Positions 7,865 through 12,747 of a DNA stretch of 22,258 nucleotides are shown here, piece after piece. The stretch covers positions 1-22,258 of the forward strand of contig CAJLVJ010000034.1 in NCBI GenBank assembly GCA_905210085.1, given 5' to 3'. The notes under the pieces were generated by a model, which was not told the origin of the DNA, made no database searches, and saw nothing but the letters and a program-made list of their open reading frames with translations. This DNA comes from an uncultured Collinsella sp. (GTDB taxonomy: Bacteria > Actinomycetota > Coriobacteriia > Coriobacteriales > Coriobacteriaceae). The position numbers were made by a program, and so were the translations under genes. Position 1 is the first letter of the stretch. Every line of letters starts with the position of its first letter.

Positions 7865-9131
7865 CTTAGAGGTCCTCGCGCCAGAAGGGCATGCTCATGC
7901 AGCGCGGGCCGCCGCGGCCGCGGGAGAGCTCGGCGGAGGGCACGACGAGAAGGTCCAGGCCCTCCTTGTACAGCACGTCGTTGGTGACGGTGTTGCGGGC
8001 GTAGACGCAGATCTTGCCGGGCTCGACGCACAGGGTGTTGGAGCCGTCGTTCCACTGCTCGCGGGAGGCCGCGATCGGGTCGCCGCCGCCGCAGGGGATC
8101 AGCTTGACCTGGTCGACGCCGGTGGCGTCCTCCAGGACGTGCTCGAGGGTGTCCTCGATCAGGCGGATGTTCACGTCGCCCGGGTTCTTGCCGGCGGTCA
8201 GCTCGTAGACGCGCAGGGTGCCCATGATGGCGGGGTGGATCGTGAACTTATCGACGTCGATCTGGGTGAAGACCGTGTCGAGGTGCATGAAGGCGCGCGA
8301 GACCGGGATGTCGAAGGCCAGGATGCGCTCGACCTTGGAGTCGGAGTTCCAGAAGATGTTCTGGGCCATGACGTCGATCGCGGCGGCCTGGGTGCGCTGG
8401 GAGATGCCGACGGCGAGGGTCTTCTCGTTGATGTTCAGCACGTCGCCGCCCTCGGTGTGGAACTGGCAGTCGCGGCGGAAGTACAGCGAGACGTCCTTGT
8501 AGTCGGGGTGGTACTTGAAGACGTACTTGCCGTACAGGGTCTCGCGGTTGCGGGTGACCGAGTACATGCGGTTGAGGTTGACGCCCTCGCCGACGACCGC
8601 GAACGGGTCGCGGGTGAAGTAGAGGTTGGGCATCGGGTCGATGATCAGGTCGGACTCGGACTCGGAGTTGACCAGGGAGTCGAGGGTCGTGGACGCCGTG
8701 AGGGGCATGTCGATCTCGGACTTGGTCATGCCGGCCATGGTCTTCTTGACGAACTCGAGGTTGTCCTCGATGGAGTCCAGCTTCTCGCGGACGATCTGCG
8801 GCATGTGCTGGCCGCGGATGCCGGCCTCGGCGATGTACTGGTCGGTGAACTCGGCGCGGGCGCCGGGGACCTGGTCGAACACCTCGGCGACGAGGTTCTC
8901 GAGATAGAGGACCTCCACGCCCTGGTCCCTCAGGATCTGGGCGAAGGTGTCGTGCTCCTGCTGCGCGACCTCCAGGAACGGGACGTCGTCGAACAGGAGT
9001 CGCTCGAGCTCGTCGGGCGGCAGGTTGAGGAGCTCGTCGCCGGGACGGTGCAGGCAGACCTTCCTGAGCTTGCCGATCTCGGAAGGCACGTGCAGACCTT
9101 TCGTCATGGCCTCCTACCTTTCTTTCGGGCC
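7865..9131. repeat. Direct repeat, unit 1 (arcA copy 1 with its ribosome binding site)
   Basis: 1267 bp identical to 10954-12220 at a constant offset of 3089 bp with no indel found. Identity stops one base before the stop codon and 24 bp upstream of the start codon, just past the Shine-Dalgarno. Confidence 0.95.
7866..9107 (-). CDS. arcA: Arginine deiminase, copy 1
   Basis: Hydrolyses L-arginine to citrulline and ammonia, the first step of the ADI pathway; cytosolic. The 413 residues match the family. Seen are FTRDP (residues 164-168), EGGD (219-222), MHLDTVF (His275, Asp277), CGGGDP and the C-terminal nucleophile Cys403 in GGPRCMSMPF, so the active site is complete. The start has GGAGG 4 nt upstream. 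It leads the arcA-OTC-antiporter cluster on the minus strand. The reading frame and 24 bp upstream of it are base-for-base identical to copy 2 at 10955-12196. It is richer in GC at third positions than the xerD or glycosyltransferase genes, consistent with high expression. Confidence 0.98.
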   Translation of the reverse strand: MTKGLHVPSEIGKLRKVCLHRPGDELLNLPPDELERLLFDDVPFLEVAQQEHDTFAQILRDQGVEVLYLENLVAEVFDQVPGARAEFTDQYIAEAGIRGQHMPQIVREKLDSIEDNLEFVKKTMAGMTKSEIDMPLTASTTLDSLVNSESESDLIIDPMPNLYFTRDPFAVVGEGVNLNRMYSVTRNRETLYGKYVFKYHPDYKDVSLYFRRDCQFHTEGGDVLNINEKTLAVGISQRTQAAAIDVMAQNIFWNSDSKVERILAFDIPVSRAFMHLDTVFTQIDVDKFTIHPAIMGTLRVYELTAGKNPGDVNIRLIEDTLEHVLEDATGVDQVKLIPCGGGDPIAASREQWNDGSNTLCVEPGKICVYARNTVTNDVLYKEGLDLLVVPSAELSRGRGGPRCMSMPFWREDL

Positions 9132-9189
9132 CTTGTCAGGGCCGATTCGTTAGCGCCCCTCCGTGTGAGGCGTTATTGCTGACGACATA

Positions 9190-9218
9190 TTTATATCCAA
9201 AATCAGCTCATACTTCCA
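9190..9218 (-). promoter_or_regulatory. Putative arcA copy 1 promoter
   Basis: On the minus strand TGGAAG (9218-9213) and TATAAA (9195-9190) are separated by 17 bp. Both the position and the -10 core (GGATATAA) are preserved at exactly the same distance in front of arcA copy 2, although the surrounding sequence has diverged. The poor -35 suggests dependence on an activator. Confidence 0.55.
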
Positions 9219-9226
9219 CCTTGCCC

Positions 9227-9256
9227 CCGAACGGTTTTTTATAGGGGGTGAACGGC
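9227..9256 (-). promoter_or_regulatory. Paired LytTR-like boxes at arcA copy 1
   Basis: Minus-strand ACCGTTCGG (9235-9227) matches the published LytTR site consensus [TA][AC][CA]GTTN[AG][TG] fully. GCCGTTCAC (9256-9248) matches 7 of 9 positions. The repeats are direct and exactly 21 bp apart (9-bp boxes, 12-bp gap), at about -48 and -69 from the inferred start, as in AgrA/ComE-type promoters. Confidence 0.5.
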
Positions 9257-9429
9257 ATACACATATACTTCACGCATGGCACACTTCATCTTAATAAAGC
9301 GTATTTACGTGCTTAAACGCGTTTTAATCCTAAAATCAAATGGAACTAAACTTTGTTAAACCATCCTCAAATTGCATATTTCCAATAAAGCTATGAATAG
9401 AATTAGCGGTTCACACCGCGTCTCAACCA

Positions 9430-9468
9430 TTTTCATTTTTATTCAGAAAAAAGTTTGTCCTATTCATT
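9430..9468. promoter_or_regulatory. ARG-box-like operators upstream of arcA copy 1
   Basis: The minus-strand 18-mer at 9447-9430 contains TGAATAAAAATG, very close to the ArgR/AhrC box consensus. A second TGAAT half-site lies in 9468-9451. The two half-sites are 21 bp apart, the usual spacing of adjacent ARG boxes. They sit in an AT-rich stretch 334-355 bp upstream of the gene. Confidence 0.5.
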
Positions 9469-9483
9469 TCTGATAAATAAATT

Positions 9484-9513
9484 ACCGTTTACCAGACGCT
9501 TGATACCGTTCAC
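9484..9513 (+). promoter_or_regulatory. Distal pair of LytTR-like boxes, opposite orientation
   Basis: ACCGTTTAC (9484-9492) and ACCGTTCAC (9505-9513) each match 8 of 9 consensus positions and are again 21 bp apart. They point to the plus strand, away from arcA. No convincing -10 or gene follows on the plus strand, so the role is unclear. Confidence 0.35.
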
Positions 9514-9591
9514 CGGAAACTCAGTATAAGGCCCAGCGGATACCGCCTCGCTTTACGGCCCCATTTGTAACAACTTGACTTCTCGGTATAG

Positions 9592-9631
9592 AAAAACGGA
9601 CCCGCTTCCCCTAGGGAAACGGGTCCGTTTT
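9592..9631 (-). terminator. Terminator after the aminotransferase gene
   Basis: AAAACGGACCCG (9593-9604) pairs perfectly with CGGGTCCGTTTT (9620-9631), with an inner TTCCC/GGGAA stem. On the minus strand it ends in TTTTT. It lies 50 bp past the aminotransferase stop and isolates the arcA copy 1 promoter from read-through. Confidence 0.88.
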
Positions 9632-9680
9632 CGATTATCTTCGGCTAATTTGGATAAGGCCCCCGAAGACCATCGGAATC

Positions 9681-10805
9681 CTAGCGATCGAACTCCGCCA
9701 GTGCCTCGCCCAAAAGCCTCAGGCCCTCGCGCAGAACGTCCTCGCTCGCGCAGTAGCCCAGGCGTGCGCCGCAGGGAAGCTCAAAACGGCTACCGGGGAC
9801 CAGCAGCACTCCCCTCTCGGACAGCAGGCGCCTGCAGAACTCCTCGTCATCCTCGGGAATATCCAGCTGGATAAACGAGGTGGACACGCCCTGCGGGGCC
9901 GTCCAGGAAACGCGATGCTGCGTATCGATCCAAGCCTGCGCGATATCGCGGTTGCCAAACACGATCTTGCGATTGCGCTCGAGAATCTTATCCTTGTGCT
10001 CAAGCACATAGGTCGCCAGAGCATCGTTGAACACGCCGCCGCAGATCATGGTGTAATCGCGATAGGTACGGATGCGGTTGGACACCTCTTTGTCGGCCAG
10101 GACCCAGCCCACGCGGGCCGCAGGTGTCGAATAGGTCTTCGACAACGAGTTGGTGACAATGGCCCTCTCGTACACGTCGACCATCGACATAAAGGACTCA
10201 GTGTTTTCGAGCGGCAGATACACCTCGTCGCACAGCACGTAGGCGCCCACCGAACGGGCGATCTCGGCAATCTGGCCGAGCATATCGGCATCGAGCACCG
10301 TACCGATGGGATTCGATGCGTTGTTTATGCAGATAAGCTTGGTGTTGGGGCGCACCAAGCGCTTGAGTTCCTCGATATCGGGCTTCCAGCCGAGTTCCTC
10401 GCGAAGCTCCCAATACTCGACCTCGGCGCCCAGCGTGCGCGGAATCTCGTAGAGCGGCGCGTAGGTGGGCCACTCGGCGATAACATGGTCGCCGGGCTCG
10501 ACCACAGCCATGATGGCGTTGAGGTTAGCGCCCGTGCAGCCATTGGTCTGCAGAATGTGATCGGGATTGACCTCCCGACGATACAGCTTGGCAACCTCGG
10601 CCTTAAACTCCGGCGAGCCCTCGATCCAGCCGTAGTTCATCTTCTCGCGGTCCAGGCGCTCGTAGAACGTGGCGCCGTCCTGTTCATCGAGCGCGCGCAG
10701 CTCGCCCATGGTGAGCGACGAGATCGTCGACTGGGCGATGTCCCACGTGGCGCTCTTCTCCCAAACGTTGAGCCATTCCTCAACGCCAATCGTCTTGATG
10801 TCCAT
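9681..10805 (-). CDS. PLP-dependent aminotransferase, class I/II
   Basis: A fold-type I pyridoxal-phosphate aminotransferase of 374 residues. It shows MNYGWIEGSPEFKAEVAKLY, the cofactor phosphate region TNGCTGANLNAI (about 87-98), WPTY (112-115), NNASNPIGTVLD with Asn165, the CDEVY signature (Asp193, Tyr196) and the Schiff-base lysine in NSLSKTYSTPAARVGW (Lys223). A C-terminal small domain ends in FELPCGARLGYC. The substrate is not evident. It resembles aminotransferases found beside arginine-related genes, and its place between two arcA copies suggests arginine, ornithine or citrulline metabolism (inference). The ATG at 10805 has AAGGAG 7 nt upstream and is preferred to that at 10859, which lies inside the hairpin region. 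Probably co-transcribed with arcA copy 2. Confidence 0.88.
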   Translation of the reverse strand: MDIKTIGVEEWLNVWEKSATWDIAQSTISSLTMGELRALDEQDGATFYERLDREKMNYGWIEGSPEFKAEVAKLYRREVNPDHILQTNGCTGANLNAIMAVVEPGDHVIAEWPTYAPLYEIPRTLGAEVEYWELREELGWKPDIEELKRLVRPNTKLICINNASNPIGTVLDADMLGQIAEIARSVGAYVLCDEVYLPLENTESFMSMVDVYERAIVTNSLSKTYSTPAARVGWVLADKEVSNRIRTYRDYTMICGGVFNDALATYVLEHKDKILERNRKIVFGNRDIAQAWIDTQHRVSWTAPQGVSTSFIQLDIPEDDEEFCRRLLSERGVLLVPGSRFELPCGARLGYCASEDVLREGLRLLGEALAEFDR

Positions 10806-10860
10806 GGCCAAGCTCCTTACAAAAGCAGTCATCCAATCGTGTTGACGTTCCTCATACAAG

Positions 10861-10894
10861 ATTGGGGCGGTGCGAAAACCCGCACCGCCCCAAT
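10861..10894 (-). other. 14-bp perfect stem-loop between arcA copy 2 and the aminotransferase
   Basis: ATTGGGGCGGTGCG (10861-10874) pairs with CGCACCGCCCCAAT (10881-10894) around a 6-nt loop. On the minus strand it is followed by CTTGTATG, with no U-tract. This is the third such GC-rich hairpin directly behind an arc-region gene. It is either a U-less terminator or an expression-ratio element. Confidence 0.75.
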
Positions 10895-10953
10895 GGGAGA
10901 CATCTAATGGCAGCTAGATGTATGTATTATGACCTGTACGGGTCCTTGAAGAC

Positions 10954-12220
10954 CTTAGAGGTCCTCGCGCCAGAAGGGCATGCTCATGCAGCGCGGGCCG
11001 CCGCGGCCGCGGGAGAGCTCGGCGGAGGGCACGACGAGAAGGTCCAGGCCCTCCTTGTACAGCACGTCGTTGGTGACGGTGTTGCGGGCGTAGACGCAGA
11101 TCTTGCCGGGCTCGACGCACAGGGTGTTGGAGCCGTCGTTCCACTGCTCGCGGGAGGCCGCGATCGGGTCGCCGCCGCCGCAGGGGATCAGCTTGACCTG
11201 GTCGACGCCGGTGGCGTCCTCCAGGACGTGCTCGAGGGTGTCCTCGATCAGGCGGATGTTCACGTCGCCCGGGTTCTTGCCGGCGGTCAGCTCGTAGACG
11301 CGCAGGGTGCCCATGATGGCGGGGTGGATCGTGAACTTATCGACGTCGATCTGGGTGAAGACCGTGTCGAGGTGCATGAAGGCGCGCGAGACCGGGATGT
11401 CGAAGGCCAGGATGCGCTCGACCTTGGAGTCGGAGTTCCAGAAGATGTTCTGGGCCATGACGTCGATCGCGGCGGCCTGGGTGCGCTGGGAGATGCCGAC
11501 GGCGAGGGTCTTCTCGTTGATGTTCAGCACGTCGCCGCCCTCGGTGTGGAACTGGCAGTCGCGGCGGAAGTACAGCGAGACGTCCTTGTAGTCGGGGTGG
11601 TACTTGAAGACGTACTTGCCGTACAGGGTCTCGCGGTTGCGGGTGACCGAGTACATGCGGTTGAGGTTGACGCCCTCGCCGACGACCGCGAACGGGTCGC
11701 GGGTGAAGTAGAGGTTGGGCATCGGGTCGATGATCAGGTCGGACTCGGACTCGGAGTTGACCAGGGAGTCGAGGGTCGTGGACGCCGTGAGGGGCATGTC
11801 GATCTCGGACTTGGTCATGCCGGCCATGGTCTTCTTGACGAACTCGAGGTTGTCCTCGATGGAGTCCAGCTTCTCGCGGACGATCTGCGGCATGTGCTGG
11901 CCGCGGATGCCGGCCTCGGCGATGTACTGGTCGGTGAACTCGGCGCGGGCGCCGGGGACCTGGTCGAACACCTCGGCGACGAGGTTCTCGAGATAGAGGA
12001 CCTCCACGCCCTGGTCCCTCAGGATCTGGGCGAAGGTGTCGTGCTCCTGCTGCGCGACCTCCAGGAACGGGACGTCGTCGAACAGGAGTCGCTCGAGCTC
12101 GTCGGGCGGCAGGTTGAGGAGCTCGTCGCCGGGACGGTGCAGGCAGACCTTCCTGAGCTTGCCGATCTCGGAAGGCACGTGCAGACCTTTCGTCATGGCC
12201 TCCTACCTTTCTTTCGGGCC
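10954..12220. repeat. Direct repeat, unit 2 (arcA copy 2 with its ribosome binding site)
   Basis: Second unit of the 1267-bp perfect repeat shared with 7865-9131. Beyond it the upstream regions are still alignable (shared blocks such as AGCGCCCCTCCGT and TTATATCCAAAA) but clearly diverged. Downstream the two copies share nothing obvious. Confidence 0.95.
10955..12196 (-). CDS. arcA: Arginine deiminase, copy 2
   Basis: Encodes the same 413-residue arginine deiminase as copy 1, with all active-site residues (FTRDP, EGGD, His275/Asp277, Cys403). No nucleotide difference from copy 1 was found in the reading frame. The ribosome binding site is also the same. It differs in context: its leader and promoter have diverged from copy 1, and the gene behind it is an aminotransferase rather than OTC and the antiporter. 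Two separately regulated sources of the same enzyme are therefore likely. Because the flanks differ on both sides, this is a real second locus and not an assembly duplicate of one. Confidence 0.97.
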   Translation of the reverse strand: MTKGLHVPSEIGKLRKVCLHRPGDELLNLPPDELERLLFDDVPFLEVAQQEHDTFAQILRDQGVEVLYLENLVAEVFDQVPGARAEFTDQYIAEAGIRGQHMPQIVREKLDSIEDNLEFVKKTMAGMTKSEIDMPLTASTTLDSLVNSESESDLIIDPMPNLYFTRDPFAVVGEGVNLNRMYSVTRNRETLYGKYVFKYHPDYKDVSLYFRRDCQFHTEGGDVLNINEKTLAVGISQRTQAAAIDVMAQNIFWNSDSKVERILAFDIPVSRAFMHLDTVFTQIDVDKFTIHPAIMGTLRVYELTAGKNPGDVNIRLIEDTLEHVLEDATGVDQVKLIPCGGGDPIAASREQWNDGSNTLCVEPGKICVYARNTVTNDVLYKEGLDLLVVPSAELSRGRGGPRCMSMPFWREDL

Positions 12221-12278
12221 TTACTGGCCGAATGTATCAGCGCCCCTCCGTATGGGACGCTGCTTGCTGACAGCTCTA

Positions 12279-12307
12279 GTTATATCCAAAAACCACCTGC
12301 AATTCCA
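12279..12307 (-). promoter_or_regulatory. Putative arcA copy 2 promoter
   Basis: Minus-strand TGGAAT (12307-12302) and TATAAC (12284-12279) with a 17-bp spacer. These occupy exactly the same positions relative to the start codon as in copy 1, in otherwise diverged sequence. Confidence 0.55.
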
Positions 12308-12315
12308 CCTCGCCC

Positions 12316-12345
12316 CCGAACGGTCAGCAAAGTGCGATGAACGGT
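12316..12345 (-). promoter_or_regulatory. Paired LytTR-like boxes at arcA copy 2
   Basis: Minus-strand ACCGTTCGG (12324-12316) and ACCGTTCAT (12345-12337) both fit [TA][AC][CA]GTTN[AG][TG] fully. They are direct repeats 21 bp apart, at the same distance from the gene as in copy 1. Confidence 0.55.
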
Positions 12346-12499
12346 ATATCGCATATGATTCCCCCATGATGCACTTCGGTTCTCTAAAGCAGGTTTTCAA
12401 AGGTAAATGTTCTTTTTTCTAAGGAATTAAGCTAGATTGCACAAATATTTTCATGTTTAGAAATTGCATAGCTAAAACGGTTTTCTGCATATATATGTC

Positions 12500-12559
12500 G
12501 TTTGTCCATGATTCAATTTGGATTCGATTATATTCAGCTCGCAATCATTCTTATTCATA
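12500..12559. promoter_or_regulatory. Three phased ARG-box-like half-sites upstream of arcA copy 2
   Basis: ATTCA occurs at 12511, 12532 and 12553, exactly 21 bp apart each time. The best box, minus strand 12559-12542, contains ATGAATAAGAATG and resembles the ArgR/AhrC consensus. The array lies 315-357 bp upstream of the start codon; the two boxes of copy 1 lie within 2 bp of the same distances. The rest of 12346-12640 is AT-rich and shows no gene. Confidence 0.5.
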
Positions 12560-12651
12560 CATCCTCACCAGTTGAGTATGGATATAGATTGTTTCCAAAC
12601 GAGTTGGGCAGTTAGTTGCATGCCTTGGCAGCGTAAGAAGTAGGTAAAGAT

Positions 12652-12660
12652 ACCGTTCAC
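12652..12660 (+). promoter_or_regulatory. Single LytTR-like box facing ppk
   Basis: ACCGTTCAC matches 8 of 9 consensus positions, within GATACCGTTCAC, which also occurs in the distal pair upstream of arcA copy 1. It begins 61 bp before the proposed ppk -10, the same distance as the outer box to the -10 at arcA. No partner box is visible 21 bp away. Confidence 0.25.
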
Positions 12661-12690
12661 GCGATACGTCCGTGCCAGCGGTCGACTAAA

Positions 12691-12718
12691 TTGAGACAAT
12701 AGTGAAAAGTGTTAGGCT
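12691..12718 (+). promoter_or_regulatory. Putative ppk promoter
   Basis: TTGAGA (12691-12696) and an extended -10, TGTTAGGCT (core 12713-12718), with a 16-bp spacer. Transcription would start near 12725, about 25 nt before the first suitable ATG. Confidence 0.5.
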
Positions 12719-12747
12719 ACCGTCCTCTACGGGGACTGAACGGACAG

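Noticed and set aside
6759..9182. 807-codon plus-strand open frame opposite OTC and arcA copy 1, and its partner opposite arcA copy 2 (10862-12340)
   Set aside because: Both are Val/Leu/Gly/Asp-rich antisense translations of confirmed enzymes, caused by strong codon bias; no independent evidence for coding.
10954..12220. Possibility that the second arcA is an assembly duplicate
   Set aside because: Both flanks differ from those of copy 1, the promoter region differs by many substitutions, and a complete aminotransferase gene lies between the copies.
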